From contig JAESUZ010004534.1 of NCBI GenBank assembly GCA_017311185.1, positions 992,001 to 1,056,000 of the forward strand: DNA of 64,000 bases, read 5' to 3'. Positions within the stretch are counted from its first letter, which is position 1, and every line of letters begins with the position of its first letter. Below are positions 34,007 to 44,689 of this stretch, in pieces. Origin of the DNA: Proteles cristata cristata (taxonomy: Eukaryota; Chordata; Mammalia; Carnivora; Hyaenidae). The translations under genes were made by a program, and so were the position numbers. The notes beneath the pieces were generated by a model that searched no databases, was not told the DNA's origin, and was given only the letters and a program-made list of their open reading frames with translations.

Positions 34007-34323
34007 CTCTAGGCCCAAAATATAAACAATCGCTGTCCAATGGCTATAAAGAGATACAGTTGATACTATAGATTTAATTATACTGTAGGTCCTATTGTAT
34101 CCCTTCCTGGTTAAAAAAATATGTATGTATTATAAGTGCATGCACTAATCAATTCAAATAATCAAATGTGTGTCCTACCCTCTCATTATAATAAGAAACA
34201 TTCAGAATACTGCTCCTTATACTTGACTCATAATAAAACCAGTAATTTAATGTGTGTTAGGTATCCATTTCCTCAACTAGAGATTAATTCTTCCATTAAG
34301 TGTCAAAATAGATTCTAAATCCT

Positions 34324-34538
34324 TTTTTTTTAAATTTTTTTTTAATGTTTTATTTATTTCTAGGAGAGAGAGAGAGACAGCGGAGGGTCAGAGAGAGGGA
34401 GTCACAGACCGAAACAGGCTCCAGGCTCTGAGCTGGCAGTCAGCACAGGGCCCGACGCGGGGCTCGAACCCACGAACCGCAAGATCATGACCTAAGCGAA
34501 AGTCAGACGCTTAACCGACTAAGCCACCCAGGCGCCCC
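34324..34538 (-). mobile_element. Felid SINE, young subgroup B
   Basis: Antisense, ATTTATTTCTAGGAGAGAG tail, GAACCGCAAGATCATGACC and CTAAGCGAAAGTCAGACGC. Perfect 17-bp target duplication AATAGATTCTAAATCCT at 34307-34323 and 34539-34555. Confidence 0.97.
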
Positions 34539-34555
34539 AATAGATTCTAAATCCT

Positions 34556-34712
34556 AATCCTGGTGTATTTGATACTGATTTCCACCAATGCAGACCTCTA
34601 AGTCTCACCTCAGACCTACGGAATGAGCTCTGTTGAGAAAGGGGCCTGAGAATTAGCATTTTTAGCAAGGTTTCCCAGTGATTCTCATACATGCTCAAGT
34701 TCAACAACCGCT
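34556..34712 (+). mobile_element. MER5A-type hAT relic
   Basis: AATCCTGGTGTATTTGATAC, CCTCAGACCTACGGAATGAG, GGGGCCTGAGAATTAGCAT, TTTTTAGCAAGGTTTCCCAG and TGATTCTCATACATGCTCAAG follow the 3-prime two-thirds of MER5A. Confidence 0.65.
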
Positions 34713-34920
34713 AACTTTGCTTATTTTTTTTCTACTGACCTTGCTTCTATGAGAAAAGAGCTGCCATTTCCAAATCATTCTTTCCATAAGTCAAACAGCA
34801 ACAATCAAATAATTTATAAAAATGGAATCAGTTAACATATAGCACTATGCCACAGTGGCCTTAAATGGGCTACCTGAAATAATATCTCTTTCAAAGTGGG
34901 TCTGGTAGAAGAAAGAAGGC

Positions 34921-35087
34921 CCTGGTTGAGTGTCCAACTCTTGCCTTTTGGCTCAGGTCATCATGATCTCATGGTTTGCAAGACTGGGCCCTGAGTCAGG
35001 CTCTATGCTGACAGTGTGGAGCCTGCCTGGGATCCTTTCTCTCTCCCAACCCGCCCCCATGCTCTATGTCAAAATAAATAGACATTA
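34921..35087 (+). mobile_element. Felid SINE missing its head
   Basis: Starts within the body (GGTTGAGTGTCCAACTCTTG) and keeps the middle and tail (GTCAAAATAAATAGACATT). 5-prime truncation is normal for target-primed insertion. Flanks AGAAAGAAGGCCC and AGGAAGGAAGCCA may be its target duplication. Confidence 0.88.
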
Positions 35088-35146
35088 AGGAAGGAAGCCA
35101 AGGAAGGGAGGAAGGAAAAGGGAAGGGAGGGAGGGAGGGAGGGAAA
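35086..35146. repeat. (GGAA)n/(GGGA)n purine microsatellite
   Basis: Purine-rich tract starting at the tail of the preceding SINE, with GGAGGGAGGGAGGGAGGG at its end. Confidence 0.95.
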
Positions 35147-35554
35147 GCCCATAAGCACCACCATAAAATTCCCTGTATCAAAAGTATTTTTTCTTGCAAA
35201 CTCAAGATTTTCCCAGTCAAGACTGCTCTTGGTAAACATCCTTCCTCTTCAAGTGGATGTTCTTAAGCATCTGGCTGCCACAAGGTACAGGTTCACATAC
35301 ATGTTTTATACTTAGCATTAAATGGCAACATGTTAACTGTGAGAGGAGGTCATAATCACACAAAAACCAGATTTTCCAAATAGAAGAAAAATATTTTCCT
35401 TCTGAATTTTTCTGGGACTGAGCACCAAATATAGACTCATCTGGAGATTACAATTTCAGATGAGAACACGGCTCCAAGAAAGCAAGAAAATGGAGGGAAA
35501 AAAATGCAAGGCAAAATGAAGCAAAGAGAAAGTGTATTGAACACCGGGGGTGAG
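35147..35554. other. Unassigned stretch
   Basis: AT-rich, nothing recognised. Confidence 0.45.
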
Positions 35555-35760
35555 GGCTATAGTAATAGCTGAGCTACTGTCTGTCAAGCACCTATTATTT
35601 TCAGGCATTTGACAAACACTTTCTTATTCAACCCTCACCACTTTCACAAAGAAGATATTCTGCTGATGAAAAATACTGAGAACCGGAGAAGTTAATAAGT
35701 AGCTTGATCAAATTCACAAAGCTAGTAAGTAGGAGATCTGGGATTCAGACTCAGGGGATC
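35555..35760 (-). mobile_element. MIR SINE
   Basis: GTCAAGCACCTATTATTTTC, AGGCATTTGACAAACAC, GAGAACCGGAGAAGTTAATA and CACAAAGCTAGTAAGTAGG are the antisense MIR layout. Confidence 0.75.
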
Positions 35761-36189
35761 AAGGTGTATGCAGCATTCTTCCGCCTTACCCAGCCCATCC
35801 CAATATCCACTAATGTCCTGGTACTGGTTTGTGGAAACTGCTTGTGAATATATAACTCAGTAATTGCAAATATTTTTAATTGACATTTCAGAGTGTTGTG
35901 TGTCTTATTTTTACAATGACATCTAAACTGCTGTATGGCTTATTTGTCTTAGAAATTGAATGGAATCCAATATGCCTTCTAAAACCCTAAAGCATCATAC
36001 AAATGTAAGGCGTTATGTTATTCATTAAAATTAATTTTATTTTGAGGATCTCTGGCAGATGGCAGCAGGATTTTGAAATTCTTTTAAATAATTAGTGACA
36101 CGCTAGGATACTGTGAAATCATGACTGAGGTTACACTAAATTGGCTTCTAATAGCCACATATGATATAAATGGTTTGGACAACAGATAA
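35761..36189. other. Unassigned AT-rich stretch
   Basis: No named repeat or exon. Confidence 0.45.
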
Positions 36190-37320
36190 TGTCATTTTAA
36201 TACTGATATTAGGCTCCAAGCCTCCTCCCCAGATGTGGGCATTTCCCAGGGGTCCATTCTGGGCCTTTCCTCTCCTTCTCAACTGTCCCCTGGGGCGATC
36301 TCAGCTACTAGAGGCTTCAGATCTCACCTCTGCATGTCGACCAAGCGCCAATTTACATGCTCACCCTTAATCTTTTTCCTGATCTCCAGACTAGAGATGT
36401 CCCTGATACCTGAGATGTTTCCCGGGCATTTCAAACGTCAAAGGTCAAAGATCCAACTCATTATCTCTCCTACATTTTCTCTGATAGAATTCCTCTCCTC
36501 TTCCTGGTTTTCTCCCTCAGGCAATTGTATCAGTGATCACATCCTGAAACCTCAGAATCCTCTTCAACTCTGCCTAATACATATAACTGGACACTGGGTC
36601 CTCAGGAGGAAGTTCTCAAACCAACCCTCTTCTTCATCTGCTCCCTCAAGTTCTCTCTAAAATCATAACAAAACAGGGGCACCTGGGTGGCTCAGTCAGT
36701 TAAGCACCTAACTAGGCTCAGGTCATGATCTCCCAGTCTGTGCTGACAGCTCGGAGCCTGGAGCCTGCTTCGGATTCTGTGTCTCCCTCTCCCTCTGCCC
36801 CTCGTCCACACCCTCGCGCTCTCTCTCTCAAGAATAAACATTAACAAAAACTTTAAAATCAGAACAAAACAAACCACACCTCTTCCTTCAAACCCTCCAC
36901 AGTCCAGAGAATAAAGTCCTATCTCCTCAGCAGGCCTCCACATCACCAGCTCCTACCTCCCATGCGGACCTCTGCCACCTGCCGGCCACCCTCAGCAGCC
37001 AACCTGCTCTTCCTTCAACAGCGGGACACTCTCCTGCCTCTGTGCCTTCATTTATTTTACTCCCTTTGCTTTCTCTACTATCATCACAGAGCGCAGCCTC
37101 TGAACATGCTGTCTTGATTTCTGTATCAGAAAAAAAAGAAAAAAAGAAAAAAACTAACAGATCGCAATTTCCTCTGTGACCACATCAGCCTGTACGTAGC
37201 CCATGTCAGCACTTACCACGTCCTCATGGTACCCGTGTGTCTGTGTTTATCTGGAGCCGGCATGTTATTTAAGGGCAGAGACCGGATCACATTCATCCAG
37301 AAAACGTCCTAGCATATGGT
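36190..37320 (+). mobile_element. L2 LINE, reverse-transcriptase end to 3-prime region
   Basis: A 1.1-kb ancient L2 split by a SINE. Landmarks are GGGTCCATTCTGGGCCTTTC, CTGGGGCGATCTCAGCTACT, CTGATCTCCAGACTAGAGAT, GGGCATTTCAAACGTCAAAG, then after the SINE CTTCAAACCCTCCACAGTCC, TTCCTTCAACAGCGGGACAC and TTAAGGGCAGAGACCGGATC. It once encoded a CR1-like reverse transcriptase. The open frame at 36235-36660 is its decayed remnant. Confidence 0.82.
36676..36853 (+). mobile_element. Felid SINE inside L2
   Basis: Head GGGGCACCTGGGTGGCTCAG. A piece of the body between GATCTC and the CTGTGCTGACAGCTCGG segment is missing. 18-bp target duplication TAAAATCATAACAAAACA (36658-36675) and TAAAATCAGAACAAAACA (36854-36871). 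Confidence 0.96.
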
Positions 37321-38239
37321 GCAGCAGGCAGTCCGTGATTTCTTTAATAGTGTTGTTCAAAAGGCAATCACATCATGGGATATTAATAATTGCACTTTCA
37401 CATGATATACAGCATGCCAATCTCAAATGGCTGGAAAAGTAAACTGAGTTACATCCCAAAGGTTTGTGTTTAGGTTGGTTACATAGTACACAGAAAGCAT
37501 GTCACCACAAAAACAACAACTCGAGAATGAGATTGCATTGAAAGCCCATCTCAAAACATCTTGTTTCAGTGACACTTGGCTGAGATTTTGCTTAGGGGGG
37601 AATAGGCAAGACAGAATGCTATAGAATTACTTTTTCATAGTATGGTAAAATCATCTAAAGAATAGAGCGACCTCATCAACCCTCCACAAAATGTCTGCTC
37701 TGCGGCCTCCATCCGATGTCTATGGTTGGACAGACAAAGGGTAAGGAAAAAGGAGAAGGTGACCCGGTGGGGAAGGAGCCCTGGGTGGATGTGAAGGGAG
37801 TGGCCCTGTGCTGAAGGCTCTGGGGTTTTATGCCAGACACTTCCCATCTCCCCCCAGCTTCCCCCATCCAAGGAAATCAGGACGGGTGCAGCTGGATGAG
37901 GTAAGCAAATCCCAGGGGGTGCGATTTGGGCACGAGTGGAAAGCTGAAGCCAGCAGTGCTTGGGGTGACAGCAAAGGCAGGCGTGGGCGAGCATGCACGA
38001 AATCCCAATAAGCCATCGTTCACTCCTGAAGCCCCACGAGGAGAGAGAAGGAGATGGGTTAGAGAAAGGACAAGGCAGACGGAGCGAGAGAGGAGTCAGA
38101 CGTGATGTAAACAGAGGAGCTGCCTGTGAATCTGTAAGGTATACAAGGCTGAATGAGTTCCTTGGAAGTTTGTTTTCGGGAGACAATAATAACCAAAACC
38201 GTATGACATCATTCCCTTCTCCAGAGTACTGACTAAGAA
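37321..38239. other. Repeat-free, GC-richer stretch with an exon-like piece
   Basis: No mobile element. 37680-38130 is GC-richer with scattered CpG. Plus strand 37858-37900 (43 bases) is preceded by CATCTCCCCCCAG and followed by GTAAGC, an acceptor-donor pair. A 183-codon minus-strand frame (37635-38186) has no domain I know and probably reflects the composition. This could hold a small or untranslated exon, but the sequence alone does not prove it. Confidence 0.3.
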
Positions 38240-39340
38240 AAACAATAACATGGTTCTTTGCATTTTCCGATTATTTGAAGTTCAAACAAATGGGAGTTTA
38301 CTCTATCAAAATTCAATCTCCATATGTGAGTTTTCAGAAGAAGTAGAACTTTTTGATGATGTTTACACATCTATAAATATGAATAATGCAGATCGTGGAT
38401 CCTATGATATCAGATGACAAGACACAGCCTAAGCCTCAGCTCTTGCTAATTAAACGAATCAATTAAGAGACTACGGTTGCAACTGTGTAGCTGCTGTTCT
38501 ATAGTAGCAATAACAACCCCACGGGGAGGTCTTTTACTACATTAAAATGCTGTCCTCCACAACTCCATCTGATATTATTAGAAACAGTTATTTGTGTCTT
38601 GCTGTCATATTAGTAGCAAAGGCAAATTATGGAAATATGCAGACCAGAATGGTCCCAGTATGAGATCAGGTTGGGTTTTCAGCCTGCAAGGGAATAATCG
38701 CTGAAATTCCAAAGTTCCCCAAAGTTCTTTAATGGAACGGATAAATCTATCAGCACAGCATCCATTTAGAAACTAGGTAAGGGTCACATATTTACATACT
38801 TTCCTGCTAAGCTGATACAATTCAACTAGATGAATTATCATATTAAGTTTACCCTCCTGAGTTAAACTGATGGAGTTCAAAATTGTTTTCGATGGTTGTC
38901 ATTAATCGCTGTTACTTTGTAAACGCTTACTTTGAAATCTAATTGTGCTGGTGTATCAAGGGTCATATTAATAGCATTCTTAATGGTAAATCTTTGTAAA
39001 ACATGTTTATTCTACTGATATTATCACTTAGGCTTTCAAGGCTAATAAGAAATAAAGTATATTTATTATCAATAAAAACCTAATTTAAAATGTATAATTT
39101 GAGATTTAAATTAGCTTTAAAAACTTCATCGTGATTTGGTTTCATTAAGATCCCTGGCTAAACTTCAAAGACATACAACTGGATAGTTCCTCAAGAGTCC
39201 CGGGGTAAATGCCAGTAGCGCAGCTCTGAAGAAGTTGCTGGTTATACCCGGAGACTGTTTTCACTTTTGGACAATATGCATTATTTTCACGAGAAAAAAA
39301 AATTAGTCTTGGTGAGATACGTTTGACTTCATATTATAGT
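38240..39340. other. Repeat-free AT-rich island, candidate conserved non-coding element
   Basis: 1.1 kb without repeats in a SINE-dense window. It is rich in homeodomain-type words: GCTAATTAAACGAATCAATT near 38445, GTTGTCATTAATCGCTG near 38896, and TAATTGTGCTGG near 38940. Stops in all frames rule out a long exon. Enhancer function is inference. Confidence 0.35.
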
Positions 39341-39362
39341 ACTTAAAAATAATAGCACTTTA

Positions 39363-39580
39363 GGGGTGCCTGGGTGGCTTAGTCGGTTAAGCGTCCGACT
39401 TTCGCTTAGGTCATGATCTCGTGGTTCATGGGTTCGAGCCCCGCGTCGGGCTCTGTGCTTACTGCCGGCTCAGAGCCTGGAGCCTATTTCAGTCTATGAC
39501 TCCCTCTCTCTCTGACCCTCCCCTGCTCATGCTGTCTCTCTCTCTCTCCTAGAAATAAATAAAAAATATTAAAAAAAAAT
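39363..39580 (+). mobile_element. Felid SINE, young subgroup B
   Basis: CTTTCGCTTAGGTCATGATC, GTTTCAGTCTATGACTCCC, CTCCTAGAAATAAATAAAA. Perfect 15-bp target duplication AATAATAGCACTTTA at 39348-39362 and 39581-39595. First of a same-strand pair. Confidence 0.97.
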
Positions 39581-39608
39581 AATAATAGCACTTTAAAAAT
39601 TAAACATA

Positions 39609-39828
39609 GGGGCGCATGGGTGGCTTAGTCGGTTAAGCGTCCGACTTTCGCTTAGGTCATGATCTCGCGGTTCGTGGGTTCGAGCCCCGCGTCGGGCTCT
39701 GTGCTGACTGCCAGCTCAGAGCCTGGAGCCCGTTTCAGTCTGTGACTCCCTCTCTCTCTGACCCTCCCCTGCTCACGCTGTCTCTCTCTCTCTCTCTCCT
39801 AGAAATAAATAAAACATTAAAAAAAATA
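39609..39828 (+). mobile_element. Felid SINE, young subgroup B
   Basis: Starts 28 bases after the previous copy, same strand and subgroup: GGGGCGCATGGGTGGCTTAG, GTTTCAGTCTGTGACTCCC, TCCTAGAAATAAATAAAAC. Flanks TTAAAAATTAAACATA and TTAAATTTAAACATA give a slightly diverged target duplication. Confidence 0.97.
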
Positions 39829-40131
39829 ACATTAAATTTAAACATAAACAATGATTACAATACAAAACTTTGGAATAAAATGGTAACTTGTGCATTCCTA
39901 AAAGCAATAACAAAATATTCATCCTCTGGTAAAGCATAGTCAAGTAAGGAATTCTGCTTCAGTGACACATGGGATGTCTTCCATTTCCTCGTGTACTCAT
40001 ACTACCTGGTGTACACAGCTCACAGCTTCACCAAAATATGCAAACAAGACCTCCAACAGATTACAATTTGAAATAGGCATATATATTTTGGAAAAATTCC
40101 AGGATATGTAGCTTACCAAGTCAGTGTACAT

Positions 40132-40610
40132 TATAGATTATATATTTGTGTCCCTCCCCAAATCCATACGGTGAAGCAATAATGGCCTCCAGTATAATGT
40201 TATTTGGCAGCGGGAGCCTCTGAGAGGCAATTAGGATGAGATGAAATCAGGAGAGTGAGGCCCTCACAATGGGATTAGTCCCTTATAAAAGGGAAGAAAG
40301 ATGAATCACTGTATTATACACCTGACACTAATAAAACACTGTATGTTACTTAACTGGAATTAAAATAAAAACTTTTACAAAATAAAAACTAAAAGAGAAG
40401 AAAGCCCAGAATGCGCTCTCTGCCACATGAGAATAAAGCTATAAGGCAGCCGCCTATAGCCAGGAAGAGGGCCCTCACCAGGAACTCAATCTGCTAGCAC
40501 CTTGATCTTGAACTTCCCAGCCTCCAGAACTGTCAGAAATAAATGTGTGTTGTTTAAACCACCCAGTCTATGGGTACTTTGTCACAGTTATACTCAGCAG
40601 TTACGGCAAT
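40132..40610 (+). mobile_element. MaLR (MST/MLT1-like) LTR, split by an L1 tail
   Basis: TATATTTGTGTCCCTCCCCA, GAGAGGCAATTAGGATGAGA, CACAATGGGATTAGTCCCTT, AGGGCCCTCACCAGGAACTC, CTTGATCTTGAACTTCCCAG, CCAGAACTGTCAGAAATAAA and CACCCAGTCTATGGGTAC are the sense LTR landmarks. The embedded AGAAATAAA may act as its old poly-A signal. Solo LTR. Confidence 0.88.
40301..40396 (+). mobile_element. L1 3-prime end inserted in the MaLR LTR
   Basis: ATGAATCACTGTATTATACA, CCTGACACTAATAAAACACT and TTACTTAACTGGAATTAAAA are the end of a carnivore L1, severely 5-prime truncated. 8-bp target duplication GAAGAAAG at 40293-40300 and 40397-40404. Removing it rejoins the LTR consensus. Confidence 0.88.
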
Positions 40611-40640
40611 AACTGGATTATACAGTAGAGCAATTTGTTT

Positions 40641-40907
40641 CTCTTAAACTTTTTAAAGTTTATTTTGAGAGAGAGCAAGTGCATGTGAGAGTGAGTGAGT
40701 GCAGGGGAGGGACACAGAGAGACGGAGAGACCGGGGGGGGGGGGTGAGGGAGAAAGAGAGAGAGAGAGAAAGAAAGAATCCCAAGCAGGCTCACACTGTC
40801 AGTGTGAAGTTCGGCAATGTAGGACTCAATCCCACCAAGTGTGAGATCATGACCTGAGCCAAAATCAAAGGTCAGACACTTAACCGACTGAGCCACCCAG
40901 GCTCCTC
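40641..40907 (-). mobile_element. Felid SINE with expanded GA/G region
   Basis: Antisense with AAGTTTATTTTGAGAGAGAG tail, a 12-G run (40733-40744), extra GA repeats, and GAGCCACCCAGGCTCCTC head. Flanks GCAATTTGTTT (40630-40640) and GCAGTTTGTTT (40913-40923). Confidence 0.93.
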
Positions 40908-40944
40908 GTGAAGCAGTTTGTTTTTAAGGCACTCTGATGGTGAA

Positions 40945-41115
40945 CAGCTTAACTTAAACGTTAGAGAGACCTAGTTTTGTGTCTTGTTTCTACCAGTTAC
41001 TAGCACAGAATAGTCATTTAACCTGGCTGTGCTCACTTTGTCTTCTGAAAATTAGGCATACTCTTCATCTTTGTTTCCACATGCTTAAGTGCAGATATAG
41101 GTGATAACAGGCAAG
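40945..41115 (+). mobile_element. MIR SINE
   Basis: GAGAGACCTAGTTTTGTGTC, TACCAGTTACTAGCACAGAA, TAGTCATTTAACCTGGCTGT and GTCTTCTGAAAATTAGGC follow the MIR core. Confidence 0.75.
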
Positions 41116-41263
41116 AAAATAAATGGCAGTACTCAAGTCAGTTATTAGTAAGGTCTAGACCTAAGGAATAATGCTCTGTTCACAAAATATATTTTTAGGT
41201 AAACTGCCTGAGTTAGTTTTCAACTTTTCATACATATCAAACACACTTTCGTGCCTGTCTATA

Positions 41264-41700
41264 TGCTGTGTATACTGGTTTGAACAATGCCATCCAAAAA
41301 GTCAAGTCCAACTGATATTTAAGAATGTGACCTCGGTGGTTAAGGGGGTCACTGTAAATGTGATTAGTTCAGAAGAGGTCTCACCAGAGAAGGGTAGGTC
41401 CTAAATCCAATGACTAGTGTCCTCAGATGTCCGTGACTGAATATACACAGACCCGAGGCAGAGAACCACAGGAGGACAGAACAACGCAGCCACAGCCAAC
41501 AGGCAGCAAGTGCTTCCCAGCCACCAGAACTGCGGAAGAGCCATGAAGCTGATTCCCCGGGGGAGCCTCTGGGAGAAGCCAGCCCTGCCCAACCTTGATT
41601 TCACATTTCTCATCTCCCAAACTCTCGGAGAACACATTTCTGTTCTTCTCAGCCACCCAGTCTGTGGCAACCTGTTGCGGCAAACTTAGGAAACTAACAT
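41264..41700 (+). mobile_element. MLT1-like MaLR LTR
   Basis: GTCAAGTCCAACTGATATTT, AAGAATGTGACCTCGGTGG, GGTCCTAAATCCAATGACTA, AACGCAGCCACAGCCAACAG, CCAGCCACCAGAACTGCGGA, CAACCTTGATTTCACATTTC and GCCACCCAGTCTGTGGCAAC, ending GGAAACTAACA. Complete solo LTR. The minus-strand open frames over it are non-coding. Confidence 0.88.
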
Positions 41701-42640
41701 CGTCCTATAACCTAGTTTTGGGGACTGGTTAATGAAACTAACAGATGCCAAAGGTTAAAAAGTGGATGGCCTAAATTTGTATGTACATCCAAGTCAAATA
41801 GGCTCCTCTGAATCACAGACAGCCACCAATTCCATCTCTCTTCACCAATTCAGAAGAGTTTGCCTTTCATTACAGAAAAATACTACTTAATTTTTAAATC
41901 AAGTTCTGCAGCTGACGCTTTAGAAATCACGCTGAGATCTCAGTCCACGGAAGGCGGGGGGCGGGGTGTACAGTGCCTAGCTCCCGTCTTCCTCGGGGAG
42001 GTGTGCGGCTCCCAGGCAGACCTAGGGGGACCCAGAAAGCTCACACCTGCTCCTGGCTCTCCCTGACAAGAAGCACAAGACCTCACTGTAAGGAGACTAC
42101 TTTCTGTGGGTCTCTCGTGCTTTTCCACTTCTTGAGAGCACAGCACTGACTGTCCTCTGTTCTGGACTATTTTTTCAAGGCTGTTTGCACAACAAACTGC
42201 CCCTCAGAATAAAGAGAAGGCATGCCCCCCTGTCCATACAGACACTCGGGGTTCTCTGAACTAAACTCAGGTTCCTCTGCTAGAACACAACCCACTGTGT
42301 GAGCAGGTGTCCCTCCTCACACTGCCCTGTGGGGACTGGAGCTCAAGGAAAATGGTGGAAAAATAATGATATTCTGGCTACTGCTATTGCTGTAATAAAC
42401 TGTCATCTCAGACCCTGGAGTCTCGTCTCTTCCACCAGCATCCATGACCATGATGGGTTAATTTGTCAGCTTCCAATAGGGTAAAACCTCAGACCCTCCA
42501 TTGTTCCTGACAGTCACTTCCATTCACAGCTTGTAGTCGGAATTCATCTTGTGGTCCAACCCGATCCTTCTCGCCTTATTACTGAAAATGCAAATGACAT
42601 AAAGGGACAAAATTCATGCACTTATACAGTCTCCCTCTAT
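41701..42640. other. Unassigned, possible old LTR at about 41940-42490
   Basis: The part ending CTGTAATAAACTGTCATCTC, ACCCTGGAGTCTCGTCTC and TTCCACCAGCATCCATGACC looks like an LTR tail with AATAAA. I cannot match it to a family. No gene seen. Confidence 0.35.
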
Positions 42641-42649
42641 AGAAACATG

Positions 42650-43215
42650 GGCGGAAGGCTTAAGACATACTTTACAGAGGAGTAGACTTAATGGCCAATA
42701 AACATAAAGGGGCAATATGTGCAGATAAATATGTTCTGCTTCATTAATAATCAGGGTGTTAATTAAAATCACAATGAGGACACTACTGACACTGGTAAAA
42801 ATGAAAAAGTCTGAAAATATCAGGTACTGGTGAAAACGTGGAACAGAGTGAGTTCATTCACTGCACACTCGATGCACATGAACCCTAACGAAGCTCTTGC
42901 ACATGTGCAACCCAGGATACAAGCACCATGTGCAGAAATGCTCAGAGCAGCACAGAGTTACAGCGAAACCACTGGGGACCACGCGGGCCTCCCTCAACAG
43001 TCAAGGTGGCCTCACGATCAGCACAGAACCGAATAACCACGCGATAGATGATTACAGGCTACAGTCCCATGCATGTCGAGCTTAAAAGCATGCACAACTA
43101 AGTTGTATGATACTTAAGGATGCATATATGTGGACAACTTTTAAAAACAGTGATAAAAATCAAGAGAAAGTTCTCTGTGAAGGGGGAGTATCTGAAAGGG
43201 TAGAGAAGGAGCACA
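42650..43215 (+). mobile_element. Old L1 fragment
   Basis: GGCCAATAAACATAAAGGGG, TTCATTAATAATCAGGGTGT, TAATTAAAATCACAATGAGG, ATCAGGTACTGGTGAAAACG and AGAAATGCTCAGAGCAGCAC follow the end of L1 ORF2 in sense orientation. Strongly diverged toward the right. Confidence 0.72.
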
Positions 43216-43322
43216 CAGTGAACATCCAAAATAATTCTTTTTTTTGTTTTGTTTTTAGAAAAACTCTGGTGGGTATACAAGTATTTCTTTTATCTTTACT
43301 CATTGTAGCTTATAAATATTTT

Positions 43323-43516
43323 TATAATATTTATTTACTTTTGAGAGAGAGAGAGAGTGCATGCAGGGGAAGGGCAGAGAAAGAAGGGGCAGAGGACTGA
43401 AAGCAGGCTCTGTGCTGACAGCAGAAAGCCCGATGCAGGGCTTGAACTTACGAACTGTGAGATCATGACCTGAGCAGAAGTCAGACACTTAACTGTATGA
43501 GCCACCCAAGCGCACC
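43323..43516 (-). mobile_element. Felid SINE
   Basis: Antisense: TATTTATTTACTTTTGAGAG tail, GAGCCACCCAAGCGCACC head. Flanks ATAAATATTTTTATA and ACAAATATTTTAAAA suggest a worn target duplication. Confidence 0.93.
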
Positions 43517-43810
43517 AACAAATATTTTAAAACTGTTCTTTTATACATATTCACAAATATTTAAAATATATTTAAAATAGTTTATATATGTAATATATAA
43601 TATTTATATATCTAACAAAACCTAATTTTAATGAGATTTCTTTTACTGGATGTTAAAATAACAAAATTGTATTTTTTTAAAATTCAAAGTGTATAAAAAA
43701 AAAGGAATGAAGTTAATTATTTTGAACCTGTATCTTCCCTGAGTTGAACAGTAACATTTTTGAACTTTATCATTGCAACAAAGTGCTTCTTAGGCTAAAA
43801 TTTAACTCTT

Positions 43811-44042
43811 GTTTGGGTGCCTGGGTGGCTCTGTCAGTGAAACATCGGACTTTGGGGCAGGTCATGATCTCACAGTTCATTAGTTCAAGCCCCATACCAG
43901 GCTCTTTGCTCTCAGTCTCTCAGTGCAGAGCCTTCTTTGGATCTTCAGCCTCCCTCTCTCTCTGCCCCTCCCCTGCTTATATTCTCATTCTTTCTCTCTC
44001 TCTCTCTCTCTTACTCATTCTCTTTCTCTGTCAAAAATAAAC
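43811..44042 (+). mobile_element. Felid SINE with ambiguous right edge
   Basis: Head TTTGGGTGCCTGGGTGGCTC, long CT run with TTACTCATTC insert, tail TCAAAAATAAACA. Left flank AAAATTTAACTCTT (43797-43810) matches AAAATTAAGCTCTT (44043-44056) and also AAAATTAAACTCTT (44071-44084). Confidence 0.93.
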
Positions 44043-44084
44043 AAAATTAAGCTCTTCTTAAAATTAATAAAATTAAACTCTTTT

Positions 44085-44689
44085 TTGAACACTGAAGGTC
44101 ATGTTCATCAATATTCAAAAGCCAACTTATATGGAAAATTCCATAGGTATTCTCACAAAGGCAAAACAAAGACAAATGTGTATTTGGAAAGTCCTCCCTT
44201 TACCATGTGACCTGCTAGTGCTCTTACTGACTGCAAGCTTTGGAAACTGCTTCTGCTTTAGAAGGTTAGAATAGAGCAGCACCCCCAGCTAGAAATTACC
44301 TAGAAATTACTCTGAGTGTCCTAATAGTCCACTGTCTCCAAACCTTTTCTTTTCCTCTTCCATACTGATCTATTATTGCTAATAGAAAAACACATTATAA
44401 ACAAACGACACTGTCCATCCCGACCGCTGTGATGCAGAATTTTACAGTACTTAGAAACTGCACTAGAAATTGACATTCCTTCTCTGTAAAAACTGTATAA
44501 ACAATGTGGACAAATCTTTGGGATTTGTTAGCAAGTTGTCTATTTTCTCCTGGAGGAAGGAGGTATCAGCTACACGAGCAGGTCACTTGTTGTGGGTGTT
44601 TAGGGGGATGTGTCTATGTGTTTCCTAGTATGTTTTAGGTGCCTGAAGTGGACAAAAGGAAATAAGGTAAAGGGCATTTGCTGATGGGA
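44085..44689. other. Unassigned stretch
   Basis: No named repeat. Contains a small tandem AGAAATTACCTAGAAATTAC at 44291-44310. No exon evidence. Confidence 0.45.

Noticed and set aside
37635..38186. 183-codon minus-strand open frame
   Set aside because: No domain or familiar motif, proline/serine/leucine-rich as expected in GC-richer DNA, and it overlaps a better plus-strand exon-like segment.
41401..41683. Minus-strand frames of 86-89 codons
   Set aside because: They lie entirely within an MLT1-like LTR and have no coding support.
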